Shown: positions 1 to 7,908, numbered from the stretch's first letter. The stretch: DNA of 17,541 bases from Trichomonas tenax (GCA_023091735.1 JALKBU010001055.1:1-17541), one strand, 5' to 3'. Program-made: numbers and translations. Notes: generated from the letters alone by a model not told the origin.

Positions 1-1
1 G

Positions 2-130
2 AAATGTACAGAATGGATGCAATTTGAGCAAGGTGGTGAGTATTGGACCCACGTCCTTCCTGTGACTCCTGCTATATCATACCTAACTGCATTAGCAGAT
101 GTAAGACACGCTAAGAGTGAAAGCATTTAA
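2..130 (+). CDS. 3' end of an unidentified protein-coding gene (partial)
   Basis: An open frame runs from the left edge of the window and ends with TAA at 128-130, giving the last 42 residues of a protein (C-terminal part EYWTHVLPVTPAISYLTALA, then a polar tail ending KSESI). Composition is clearly richer in G and C than the AT-rich DNA that follows, and codons are mixed and protein-like. The stop codon forms part of TAAA, the polyadenylation signal type known from trichomonad genes, which supports this as a genuine gene end. I do not recognise the family, and the start lies outside the window. Confidence 0.6.
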   Translation, partial: KCTEWMQFEQGGEYWTHVLPVTPAISYLTALADVRHAKSESI

Positions 131-628
131 AAAAATGATAAATTTTGAGAATTGAAAACTTCATTCAATTTTTAATTCATAAAATTTTTGTCTTATTTTT
201 AAGTCATATTGATATAATACCATAAATATTCATTATTTCCAAAATATTCAACGACGACTAAAAAGTGACAAGCCTCCACATATACAATTCGAAAAAGTGA
301 CTAAAAATTTTTCGGACTTTTTTAAGTCGTTGTTTTTTTAAAACTTGATTGTATTCAAATATTTTAAATTAAGCCTCACATGCTTAGAGTAGTATACAGA
401 TTTTGATTTTTCGGGGTAATCCACATATTTGGCTAACCCCCAAAAATTAGCAATCTGACAATATCCAAAACTATGATTTCCCAATATCCATAAAATAAAC
501 AATTTTCCTATAATTTATATCAAAATCTCAATAAATTATCTAAATTTGTTATTAAAATGTATTGTTTAATTAATAATAAAATTTCTTATTGTTATGATTT
601 ATTATGGTTTCCTTAAATTCCTTGAATT
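131..628. other. Intergenic AT-rich DNA, no gene seen
   Basis: No convincing reading frame on either strand. A short direct repeat (AAAAAGTGAC, near 259 and 292) is visible, and a T-rich run leads into the terminal-like repeat that starts around 629. I see no RNA gene here. Confidence 0.6.
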
Positions 629-681
629 TTTTTTTTTCTCGTTTACTCTTTTGAGTTTTGAGATTTTTAACGAGTGGCCCC
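629..681 (+). repeat. Copy 1 of a terminal-like repeat (core 649-675)
   Basis: A T-run followed by the core at 649-675, which contains GAGATTTTTAACGAGT. The same 27-base core occurs on the opposite strand at 5757-5783 (identical) and on this strand at 5159-5185 (two mismatches). All three copies have a poly-T run on the outer side. Copies 1 and 2 continue as G(A/G)CCCC on the inner side, and copy 3 has a related AAACCTCC there. Because copies 2 and 3 face each other as the ends of one element, copy 1 is probably the left end of another, or larger, mobile element whose genes start just inside it. Confidence 0.6.
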
Positions 682-709
682 TATACATCTGATCAGATAT
701 GATAAACGT

Positions 710-991
710 ATGTATCCAAATGTTGAAGTTAGTATTGAAAATAATAAATTAATAGTTTTTAAGTTTTTACATGTTTGGAATAGAGGTACAACACTTATTA
801 AATCAAATATATCAACATTAGCTGAAGATAGTTTAATGTGTATAGCAAATGAAATGTTAACACCACCAAAACATTATACAATACATGGATTTAATACAAG
901 TTTTGAAATATCTTTATATGATAGTTCACATAACGATAAGATGATATTACCATTAGACGGTAAAGATAAAATTATAGTTGAAGCAATTTAA
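710..991 (+). CDS. Small unrecognised protein next to a terminal-like repeat
   Basis: A frame of 93 residues from ATG 710 (MYPNVEVSIENNKLIVFKFL...) to TAA at 989-991. The frame is open back to about 674 but without an earlier ATG, so 710 is the best start. Codons are strongly AT-ending. The predicted protein is soluble, with alternating beta-type segments and no signal peptide or membrane span. It begins about 30 bases inside copy 1 of the repeat, and is followed after 13 bases by another small frame. There is no TCA-Py-T/A initiator near the ATG, unlike the host-like genes at 6922 and 12680. I do not recognise the family. A gene of a large DNA transposon (for example Maverick/Polinton type) is an inference from packing only. 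Confidence 0.5.
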   Translation: MYPNVEVSIENNKLIVFKFLHVWNRGTTLIKSNISTLAEDSLMCIANEMLTPPKHYTIHGFNTSFEISLYDSSHNDKMILPLDGKDKIIVEAI

Positions 992-1004
992 TATCTATAT
1001 AAAT

Positions 1005-1133
1005 ATGTATTTAAAGTTTATAATTGATGAAATCGTTGTAATTGAAAATGTTGATAAAATTTGTATATTAGATAAAATAAATAATATAATTAATAAATAT
1101 AAAAATGAAAATATAAAAATATCTTTAATTTAA
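1005..1133 (+). CDS. Very small ORF (42 residues)
   Basis: ATG 1005 to TAA 1131-1133, beginning MYLKFIIDEIVVIENVDKIC and rich in Ile, Lys and Asn. It lies 13 bases after the preceding ORF on the same strand, and its end is 38 bases from the 3' end of the convergent ORF at 1172-1549. The phrase NVDKI also occurs near the start of the ORF at 1591 (NVDKIKIFEE), which could mean duplicated pieces or only low-complexity bias. AT-rich DNA of this kind can keep a frame open by chance, so confidence is low. Confidence 0.25.
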   Translation: MYLKFIIDEIVVIENVDKICILDKINNIINKYKNENIKISLI

Positions 1134-1171
1134 TCACAATAATTATGAATTTTAAATTAAAATATTATGAT

Positions 1172-1549
1172 TTATATTTTTAATTGTGGATTTGTAAATA
1201 AATGATTACCATTCATATCTCCATTAATAGATAATCTATTAAATGCTTTCATATTATATGTTTGAGTAGTTGTTATTTGTCTAGGAAGGTTATTAGAATA
1301 ACCATTATAAATACTAGATTTCTCATTTGGTTCAGCATATACTTTATATGAATATGTATAATGTAAATTAGTACCGTGTGAACTATCATTAACATATATT
1401 CTAGGTTCTATTCCTCTGTCTATAACTCTTGGTGTTTTTATCCTAGGTATATTATTAACATTCTTAAGAGCAACACCGTTATCATCATGAGATAATATAT
1501 TAATTGGATTTACTTTTTGTGGTGATCCTTCAATCGTTTGCTTAAACAT
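1172..1549 (-). CDS. Small unrecognised protein, minus strand, compact block
   Basis: 125 residues, starting MFKQTIEGSPQKVNPINILS and ending with TAA at 1174-1172 that forms part of TAAA. The protein has varied composition (Pro, Gly, His, Tyr, Asp spread through it) unlike translations of random AT-rich DNA, and I see no signal peptide or membrane span. Its start faces the ORF at 1591 across only 41 bases, so the two would share a divergent promoter region. It is convergent with the 1005-1133 ORF. The family is not recognised. The tight two-strand packing is unlike the wide spacing elsewhere in the window. Confidence 0.5.
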   Translation of the reverse strand: MFKQTIEGSPQKVNPINILSHDDNGVALKNVNNIPRIKTPRVIDRGIEPRIYVNDSSHGTNLHYTYSYKVYAEPNEKSSIYNGYSNNLPRQITTTQTYNMKAFNRLSINGDMNGNHLFTNPQLKI

Positions 1550-1590
1550 TTATTTATTTTAAAACATGTATATTGTTTTATTTTATAAAA

Positions 1591-2091
1591 ATGCGATCTA
1601 AGAATATTCTAACAGGAATTGCGAATGTTCCAATTGAAACAACTAATAATGTTGATAAAATTAAAATATTCGAAGAACCTGAAGTTGGTTGTTTTAAGTA
1701 TTCACCATATATTAAGATATCACAAATTAAAATATTCGAAGAAAATAATACAGCTGTTAATTTCAAGATTTGTTATTCATCTGATTACATACAATTATTA
1801 CTGGGCTTATATTTCGAAAATTTTCCGATTAAGTCAAACGGTAATAAATACGATTCTAAATCAGTTCTATATATCAACTTTGGAAATAACTTATTCATTC
1901 GTTCACGAATTTCAAACGTTGTGGGAATTAATACTTCTTCAACTCTTGAATATATTTCGATTTGTTATAACATAATACGATTATTTATTCCTAATCTTCC
2001 CCTAATATTTCTTGTATATAGTTCGTCATATTGGGTTTTATATAATTTCAATACAAATGATATAAGCTTTTTACCATTTCAAACATACTAA
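1591..2091 (+). CDS. Unrecognised AT-rich ORF, divergent from the 1172-1549 gene
   Basis: 166 residues from ATG 1591 (MRSKNILTGIANVPIETTNN) to TAA 2089-2091. The frame opens a few codons earlier without an ATG. The first ~60 residues contain a short internal duplication (KIKIFEEPEVG and QIKIFEENN, about 25 residues apart). The last third is hydrophobic and aromatic (for example NIIRLFIPNLPLIFLVYSSS) and could be a membrane segment or an out-of-frame translation. A second long frame overlaps it (1619-1975), so stop-poor composition alone may explain part of it. The N-terminal half is the more believable part. Function unknown. Confidence 0.4.
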   Translation: MRSKNILTGIANVPIETTNNVDKIKIFEEPEVGCFKYSPYIKISQIKIFEENNTAVNFKICYSSDYIQLLLGLYFENFPIKSNGNKYDSKSVLYINFGNNLFIRSRISNVVGINTSSTLEYISICYNIIRLFIPNLPLIFLVYSSSYWVLYNFNTNDISFLPFQTY

Positions 2092-2719
2092 CATCATAAT
2101 GAAGATTCCATCCCCACCCTTGGACTATATTTCAAATTTTAATATTCTCATCAATTTCATTCAACACTTCAAATTCACCTCATATTCATGATGATGTTTC
2201 TTATGGTCGTTCTCTATCGATATCCACAAAATAAAGTCTTCCACTATAGTTATATTGTATAGATTCTAACATTTACCTTTTTTTAGTCCAGATGTAGGAA
2301 AAGTAGGATATCTTTGGTTATTAGAAAGATGAAAAAGGTAGATAAATCGAAACAAACAAAAATATTATTTACTTTTGATATAACATAGTTAAATATATTA
2401 CCCATAACATAAACAAATTTCATTTCTTCTTCAAATTGAAGTTTTCGATTTGTGTCTTGATCATCGCATAAATAGAACCATTGAAGCGTAGTGATATCCC
2501 TGGTTTGCATAAGAGAAACTGTAAAAAAAGGTACGTTCGAAAAAAGTTCGTTATTTCAAAAAAGGATCGGATCACATAATCTCGCTGTAAAAAGCCTAGC
2601 GTATGACTCAAGGATTTCAGGAGACTGTTAATGTATTAAGCAGTTGAGAGAGTATCTATAGGTATAAACAGACTGTAATACAAGGCAAAATTGCAGCTTT
2701 AATTTCGATATTTTTCTTC
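2092..2719. other. Gap with only weak minus-strand frames
   Basis: Two overlapping minus-strand frames are present (2510-2283, with TLQWFYLCDDQDTNRKLQF, and 2611-2420). They are short, use different frames and have no recognisable domain. They could be pieces of one decayed gene. Otherwise I see nothing definable. The last ~20 bases before 2720 are pyrimidine-rich (TTTTTCTTC) directly ahead of the PDI-like start codon. Confidence 0.4.
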
Positions 2720-3847
2720 ATGTTGTTATTGCACCTTAGCGTGTTGGCTATCACATACCCATCATACAGCATGATGTTTGCAATCAAAAAACATATTTTT
2801 GCTGTTCTCACGTTCCCAAACTGCACATTATACAAAGGATTACCTGAATTACTTCAAACGTACTCGAATTTGGTCGGATAGTCTTCTAGAGTCGTTTTTA
2901 CGACCATAAACTGCAAAAATGGAACAGTTTGCAATCGAATTAAAATACACTCTTTTCCAACTTTCGTCCTGATTCGAGGCAAGGATCCAAAGTACTGGAT
3001 TCATACATACGATAGAACATACAAAAAGTGGAATAAATTTTTGGAGAAAAATATCAACGCAAGAGCAATTGAAATCAATAATACCGATTTATTAACCGAA
3101 GAGATATCAAAAACGCAACGCGGATCAACAACATTTTACCTTTCAATGCCAAACAATTATCAAGAATACGTCAAAGCTTACAAAAGATTAATTCCATTTT
3201 ATCATCCAATGGGAAATCGCTTTATTTATCACATTAGAGACTCAAAACCAGAAATTTTCGCATATAAATCTTCGAATTGCATCATTAAAAAAGAACTTTC
3301 TTCAGCCGATGAAATTTGTGAATTTGCTGAAACAAACAAATTCTCGTCATTCCACAATTTTGGTAATATGGAGCTCCAAGGCATCATTTCTAACAATGTT
3401 TCAGCCTTTATTACTGTTGGTGAAGATTCATTGGACGAAAACCAAATATTGACTTTTGATAGACTGTCATTGGAGCACTGCGGAAAGATGGAATTTGAAT
3501 AGGCTGGAAAAGAAATCAATAATGATGTTATTTCATTTTCAAAAATGAATAATGATGATATTCCTTTCATTTTCGCTGTCAATCCCAAGAAGAACTGCTT
3601 CCACATTCAAAAGGGAGTGATGACGCAAAATGATGTTGACTCAATGATAAATAATAATATGAATGGAATTCAATGTAAGAATATTCCATCTATTGAACAG
3701 AGCATTTGGCAGAAATTCGTCAGCATTGTCAAAGAATACCCAAAAAAAATTCTAATTTTTAGTTTATGTTTGTATATTATCAAAGATTTAATTTACTGCT
3801 TTTTAGTGAATCGTAGTCATAAAAACTATACTATACTGCCTCTGTAG
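2720..3847 (+). pseudogene. PDI/thioredoxin-like ER membrane protein gene with two in-frame TAG codons
   Basis: One frame runs 376 codons from ATG 2720 to TAG 3845-3847, interrupted only by TAG at 2879-2881 (codon 54) and 3500-3502 (codon 261). A signal peptide (MLLLHLSVLAITYPSYS) leads into a thioredoxin-like domain. Its strand-helix pattern is recognisable: HIFAVLTFPNC at the active-site position, then TINCKNG, then the cis-proline segment IHSFPTFVLIRG and a KKWNKFLEKN helix. The active site is NCTLYK rather than CxxC, so it would not be a classical oxidoreductase. A second thioredoxin-like stretch (DDIPFIFAVNPKKNCFHI) follows the second stop. A hydrophobic segment at about residues 344-363 and a 12-residue polar tail suggest a single-pass ER protein, as known for PDI family members. 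No frameshift is seen, so decay is recent or the stops are not read as stops. Confidence 0.7.
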
Positions 3848-4195
3848 AAATAAATCTAATAGTTTTCTGGCTTTAAAATCGAAAATAAGAAAAAGCAAAA
3901 TTAATAAATTGCGTTTAAACATGACAGAACTAATGAAATTAGTAATGCTAAGTGTATTAAACGGAGTTGTAAATGTAAAAGTCTTTTATATTGTATCATA
4001 TTTATATTGAGAAACAAAAAATAGAAAAATGACTCTTTGCAGTATCGTGATTCACCATTCCAGGATCAGTTTACTACGGTGGGGACTTTAATGTCGGTAA
4101 AAGGCTGTTTCCAAATATCTCCATTTAATGATACTAAAAAGTGAGTCATTTTGATATGATCTCCTTAGTGATGTAAACATCGCCAATATGGGGAA
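3848..4195. other. Gap containing a short coding-like patch inside an inverted repeat
   Basis: A GC-richer patch at about 4050-4128 translates as FTIPGSVYYGGDFNVGKRLF followed by PNISI and a stop. It lies inside a 10-base inverted repeat (4026-4035 and 4143-4152, AAAATGACTC/GAGTCATTTT). It may be a relic of a gene or the inside of a small ~127-base element. Nothing else is recognised. Confidence 0.35.
4026..4152. repeat. 127-base segment bounded by a 10-base inverted repeat
   Basis: AAAATGACTC at 4026-4035 is matched in inverted orientation by GAGTCATTTT at 4143-4152. The bases just inside (AGTAT on the left, ATACT on the right) extend the symmetry with gaps. The size fits a short foldback element. 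I see no clear target duplication. Confidence 0.35.
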
Positions 4196-4390
4196 ATGGA
4201 CTTCGTCGATAACTTTACAGATAATTCTTTTTCACAAGCAACTAAAAAACGAATTAATGAACGTAGAGGGAATACTCCTATCACGAACGTGATTAATTGT
4301 GGTCTAGGTCCTATAATTCATGAAATGGCCAACCAAACTAGTCTGTACACAATTTCGTCCAAGGTGTCTCAATTTTTTGTAAACTGTTAA
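4196..4390 (+). CDS. Hypothetical 64-residue ORF, possibly a gene fragment
   Basis: ATG 4196 to TAA 4388-4390. Translation starts MDFVDNFTDNSFSQATKKRI and continues NERRGNTPITNVINCGLGP. Amino acid usage is balanced, with normal Arg, Gly, Pro and Val, which is unusual for a chance frame in this AT-rich DNA. No signal peptide, membrane span or known motif is visible. It begins shortly after the 4026-4152 inverted repeat. It could be a complete small gene or the surviving end of a larger decayed gene. Family not recognised. Confidence 0.35.
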   Translation: MDFVDNFTDNSFSQATKKRINERRGNTPITNVINCGLGPIIHEMANQTSLYTISSKVSQFFVNC

Positions 4391-5140
4391 CGTACAAAGT
4401 ATTTTTGAAAAAAGTAAAAGAACATGAATCAAATCATGTTTGCAGTATTTATTTTAAAACTTATCAAAGTTTAAACTTTTTGCTAATTTTTATTATATAG
4501 AATAGCATTCAATATAGAGATGATATTTTTACTTCAAATTCCTAAAATCTGCAAATTTCGTCGGAAATTTGAAAAGTGTAATGAAATGAGAAAATAACAT
4601 GATATGCATATACTATATTAACTAAAGAAAGATATTTGACCTAAAAATGCAAAATTTACATTAATCGAATAAAATGTTGAATTACTGAAGGCAAATTGTA
4701 TGAAATTCTTATATTTTATGACAACAAATCTTTTATTCTATGCCCAGTAGTAATATTGCGGGTATAAAATCATATTTTCAAAATCCAAAAAAATAAAATC
4801 TCATTATTTTAAATAATTGTGCGCTTTTCAACTTGCACATCCATAGGAAAGTCAGAATGAAAAGAACAAAACCAAAATTAAGTTATGGTGAGTTTCATCT
4901 TGACGGCGTCACTGAATTTTCTACGCCTACTCAAACATCTCCATTTTTCTCCACCAGTATGAATATTTAAGGTCTAATTTTGGTGGCAAATGAAAATTCA
5001 GTGACGCACATCTTGACAAAATTTCAAAATTTGATGTTTGACTAATTTTGAGCAGAGAATCAGATTTTCTAATTATTAGAGATCATGAACAACAAAAATC
5101 AGGTCATTTTAGAATAATATACGTTAAAAATTGGCTCCAC
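4391..5140. other. Noncoding AT-rich stretch with one foldback
   Basis: No believable gene on either strand. It holds the inverted repeat at 4906-5007 and one copy of the dispersed 12-mer AAATTGTATGAA (4693-4704). Confidence 0.55.
4906..5007. repeat. Perfect 16-base inverted repeat, 70-base spacer
   Basis: GCGTCACTGAATTTTC at 4906-4921 is exactly reverse-complementary to 4992-5007. CATCTTGAC also appears as a direct repeat on each side (near 4897 and 5009). The arms are GC-richer than the surroundings. It resembles a small foldback element or a transcribed hairpin. No ORF lies inside. Confidence 0.6.
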
Positions 5141-5803
5141 TTTTTTTCTTGTTGACCTTTTTGAGTTTCGCGATTTTTAACGAGTGACCCCTTCCTGGAC
5201 GAATCTGATGAAACATTTACGTGCTTTTTGTAGGTGCTGATTCTAGTAGTGCAATCTGTTTCATGATCTTATATTACTTAATCAAGATATGATTACAAAC
5301 AGAAACCCATTACAAATCATTAATGGGCTTCTGTTATGAATCTCTTTGATGATTATAACAAATACATCTCACTATTATAGCGTTCGCTCGCTTATTTTTG
5401 CTAGAGTTACCCTAGAAAAATCAAAAAATAGAAAAGAAAAAATACACTACACGCGCAGGAGTCAAACGGCATTCCTTTGCTCATACATCGAGCATGCCTA
5501 ACGTTATGCTACCTCAAGTTCACACAAAATTTGCTCATTGGTAACATTACATTTCAAATTTTCGACTTTACATGACAAATGTCAGATAATAAGTGTTAAA
5601 AATGGTGACTTTCGTTATTTTACATGTCAAAATTCGCTGAAATCTGATTGAGGCATGGAGATCCTCAAGTTAAATAGACAAGCAAATGCTATAAACATAC
5701 TCAGCACCCCTGAAAAGCATGTAAATGTCTTCTCACTTTGGCTTGATAGGAGGTTTACTCGTTAAAAATCTCAAAACTCAAAAAAGTCAACTGGAAAAAA
5801 AAT
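5141..5803. mobile_element. 663-base element with ~90-base imperfect inverted ends
   Basis: The left end (5141 to about 5240) and the right end (about 5705 to 5803, reverse strand) match over roughly 90 bases. Both have a poly-T outer run, GTTGAC, the 27-base core (5159-5185 and 5757-5783), then ACATTTAC(G/A)TGCTTTT and GGTGCTGA. The interior has no ORF. I cannot find a convincing target-site duplication. This is a non-autonomous DNA-transposon-like element, or two copies of a dispersed repeat in opposite orientation. The interior also carries tRNA-promoter-like boxes (5458-5511) and the AATGTCAGAT motif (5578-5587). Confidence 0.6.
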
Positions 5804-6153
5804 TCATCCTTAAACATCTAATCCATCACTATCTCCTTACGATTGGAGATAGTTAACACCAAAAATCATTTACACTATGGAACCATATTATCCTCATAAT
5901 GTAGAATTCCCAAAAAGCCGAAATTTCGATACCATTTGATATTGAATTCCTTAATTTTTCAAGGTTTTAGTCCTGTGATCTTCTTTAAATCAATATGTTT
6001 ACCTATCCACGGTTGTTAATCATCATTTCAAGCAAGTTTTCGAATTCTCAAATCATAAAAAGTTAGCGAAAACATGGCAAAAGTATTTATTGAATCGAAC
6101 ATATGATTATTGAGCATGCTCTCCTCAAGATATCCGCCAAATAGTAAAGCAAA

Positions 6154-6231
6154 GGACTACAAATGTTCATATACGAAAATTTTCTAAAATTTTCATAAAA
6201 TGGAAAATGATATATATATTCATTGTAGTCC
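6154..6231. repeat. Small inverted repeat (78 bases)
   Basis: GGACTACAAATG (6154-6165) pairs with CATTGTAGTCC (6221-6231) with one unpaired A. The interior also has self-complementary AAAATTTT tracts, so a single-stranded copy could fold into a long AT-rich hairpin. Confidence 0.5.
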
Positions 6232-6310
6232 CTATATTTTTGGTTTTTATTGATTTTTTATTTGAACACTAAATGATTATTTCATTGAATAAATTGAGTG
6301 TTTTCCCCAT

Positions 6311-6401
6311 CCAAAATCTAGTCCGAGCTTTTTCAATAGTTTATATTATATTATCATTCAAAAGCATTCAATTTTTTGAGACCCTTCGGACTAGATTTTG
6401 G
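6311..6401. repeat. Perfect 16-base inverted repeat, 59-base spacer
   Basis: CCAAAATCTAGTCCGA at 6311-6326 is exactly reverse-complementary to 6386-6401. Arm length and overall size are close to those of the 4906-5007 repeat, although the arm sequences differ, suggesting a class of short foldback elements. No ORF lies inside. Confidence 0.6.
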
Positions 6402-6908
6402 AAGCACTATAAAAAATTCTGTCTGAATTAATTCTCAACTTTCATGAAAACATATACACGTATCATAAAAAGGCATATTTTAAAAAATAGATCTTTGCTG
6501 ATAACACACTTTTGATAAAAAGGTGAATTAACTGAGAATTTATGATATTCGTATTATACGCATATTTTTAATGCTATATTAAACTTAAGTATAAAATTCG
6601 ATTTCTTTTTAGATGATGCATTTTTGAATGGTTGTAAATTGTATGAATCATCAAATTAAGACCGCTTATACTTATTTATTATAAATATAACTTTTCAAAA
6701 ATTTCCTTTCAAATAAATTTTACTTTATTCTAAAGCTCATGAAGTGGCGCATAGTACTATATAAAAGTTGTTTTATTAAATTGAATGTTTTCTTCAAACC
6801 GTTGGTCTTTAATTTTGAATTTCTTTCAAATTGATTCTAAAGCTAAAGAAATTTTTGAGAAATTTACAACAACATAAAAGTGAATTGATTAATTTTGGGA
6901 AAAATATT

Positions 6909-6913
6909 TCATT
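6909..6913 (+). promoter_or_regulatory. Initiator-like TCATT box of the 6922 gene
   Basis: TCATT matches the trichomonad initiator consensus TCA-Py-(T/A), with the presumed +1 A at 6911, 11 bases before the start codon at 6922. The related gene has the same box and similar following bases (12665-12669), so the leader is conserved between the paralogues. Confidence 0.6.
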
Positions 6914-6921
6914 TTTGCTGA

Positions 6922-7908
6922 ATGTTACCTAACTTAACAGCTACCAGAGTGGCACATTCCACTCCAAAGATTGATGGATGTTCCATTTTCCTTCCTCCAC
7001 CAATTTTTTCTAGCAAGACAACGCTCAAAGCTCATAGTGTTGGCTGCTACAGATCTACTGGGAACAAATTGGTGTTAGGTAGCTCCCTCAAGATTACTGC
7101 TAAATGGTACGATTCTAATGCTGATACAGTTGTTGATGAAGATGAAAAGTCCAAAGCCATTGGTGTTTCTACCGTTTGCAAGGATACATCAACATTTATT
7201 AACTGCATTACTGATTTACAGGTCTTTATGAAGGTCGAGAACACCTTGGACAAAGATCAAGCTGTTTACTTCTACGATGCAAGACCATCCTTTGACTACA
7301 AAGATGGTGGTGTTAAGTACTCCGATAGAAGATATTACAGCACCATCGAAGACTTCTCCATCGGCCTCACAACATCTTACACCTATGAAAATAATAAACT
7401 TACTGAGAGAAGCATCAACCGATTCCACTTCGTCCTTCCTTCTGGCATCAAATACAAAGTTGCTTGGGAAGACAACAAGGGAAAGATCGCTTGGGGACTT
7501 CTTTTCGGAGGTCTTATTGAAGGTTCTTCCACAGATAAAGAAGGCTCAAAGGAATTCGACAATGGTCCAAACTATCTCTACCCAGACTATAGCACATCGC
7601 CATCTGGAAATGGAGACTTCTCTTATTCGGCTTCATTCAAGCTCACAGCAGATGACCATCCATTCCCGAAGTTTATTGGCTACATCGAGAACAAAAACAG
7701 AGTTCTTGATCCACTTACATTAGCTGGTCCAGGAGGACTCCCTGTCTGGGCTTGGATCGTCATTGCAGTTGCTATCGTTGTTATCATTGTTATGGTTTGT
7801 GTTTTTATCTGTTGCTGCTGCTGCAAGAAGTGCAAGAAGTGTTGCAAGAAGTGCAAGAAGTATTGCAAGAAGTGCTGCACATCTTCCTCCTCTTCTTCTT
7901 CCACGTAA
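6922..7908 (+). CDS. Single-pass membrane protein with Cys-Lys-Lys repeat tail (intact paralogue)
   Basis: 328 residues. The start at 6922 is fixed by an in-frame TGA immediately upstream, by the initiator box, and by the paralogue's matching N-terminus (NLTATR). The long N-terminal domain (1-~270) is probably beta-rich and has Cys20, 42, 86 and 95, all conserved in the paralogue, plus repeated phrases such as VENTLDKDQ and NGPNYLYPDY. A strong membrane segment (VWAWIVIAVAIVVIIVMVCV, 275-296) follows GPGG. The last 32 residues are Cys5, then KKC repeats, then Ser7. The Cys run beside the membrane could be S-acylated (inference). There is no N-terminal signal peptide, so the topology is unclear: the anchor lies near the C-terminus, tail-anchored style. 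The stop is part of TAAA. Function unknown; surface or endomembrane location is likely. Confidence 0.85.
   Translation: MLPNLTATRVAHSTPKIDGCSIFLPPPIFSSKTTLKAHSVGCYRSTGNKLVLGSSLKITAKWYDSNADTVVDEDEKSKAIGVSTVCKDTSTFINCITDLQVFMKVENTLDKDQAVYFYDARPSFDYKDGGVKYSDRRYYSTIEDFSIGLTTSYTYENNKLTERSINRFHFVLPSGIKYKVAWEDNKGKIAWGLLFGGLIEGSSTDKEGSKEFDNGPNYLYPDYSTSPSGNGDFSYSASFKLTADDHPFPKFIGYIENKNRVLDPLTLAGPGGLPVWAWIVIAVAIVVIIVMVCVFICCCCCKKCKKCCKKCKKYCKKCCTSSSSSSST
7822..7872 (+). repeat. Five copies of the 9-mer TGCAAGAAG in the tail-coding region
   Basis: In-frame Cys-Lys-Lys codon units at 7822-7830, 7831-7839, 7843-7851, 7852-7860 and 7864-7872, with TGT and TAT spacer codons between pairs. The near-identical codons indicate slippage or unequal-crossover expansion. 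The paralogue has fewer and more varied units, so the tail length is evolving. Confidence 0.8.

Larger units (their letters stand above)
5804..6908. other. Noncoding stretch with two foldbacks, upstream of the 6922 gene
   Basis: No gene supported. It contains inverted repeats at 6154-6231 and 6311-6401 and one copy of the AAATTGTATGAA 12-mer (6636-6647). The last ~200 bases are very AT-rich and lead into the promoter of the gene at 6922. Confidence 0.55.

Noticed and set aside
674..709. Upstream extension of the 710 ORF through a GTG start
   Set aside because: There is no ATG in this part; non-ATG starts are not expected in a eukaryote, and the bases belong largely to the repeat.
1619..1975. 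118-residue plus-strand frame overlapping the 1591 ORF
   Set aside because: Composition is Ile/Leu/Lys/Tyr-rich like a shifted reading of AT-rich DNA; the 1591 frame is longer and better composed.
3229..3606. Minus-strand frame opposite the PDI-like gene
   Set aside because: The plus-strand frame has the thioredoxin pattern, signal peptide and anchor; this is its antisense shadow.
5440..5535. A functional tRNA gene on the minus strand
   Set aside because: A- and B-box-like matches exist, but the acceptor and T stems do not pair and position 33 of the putative anticodon loop is A, not T.
629..5803. Calling 629-5803 a single composite transposon
   Set aside because: The ends are compatible, but no target duplication or transposase is visible and copies 2 and 3 already pair with each other; left as a question in the findings.
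7277..7723. 148-residue frame inside the 6922 gene
   Set aside because: It is an out-of-frame shadow of a gene whose own frame is supported by its paralogue.
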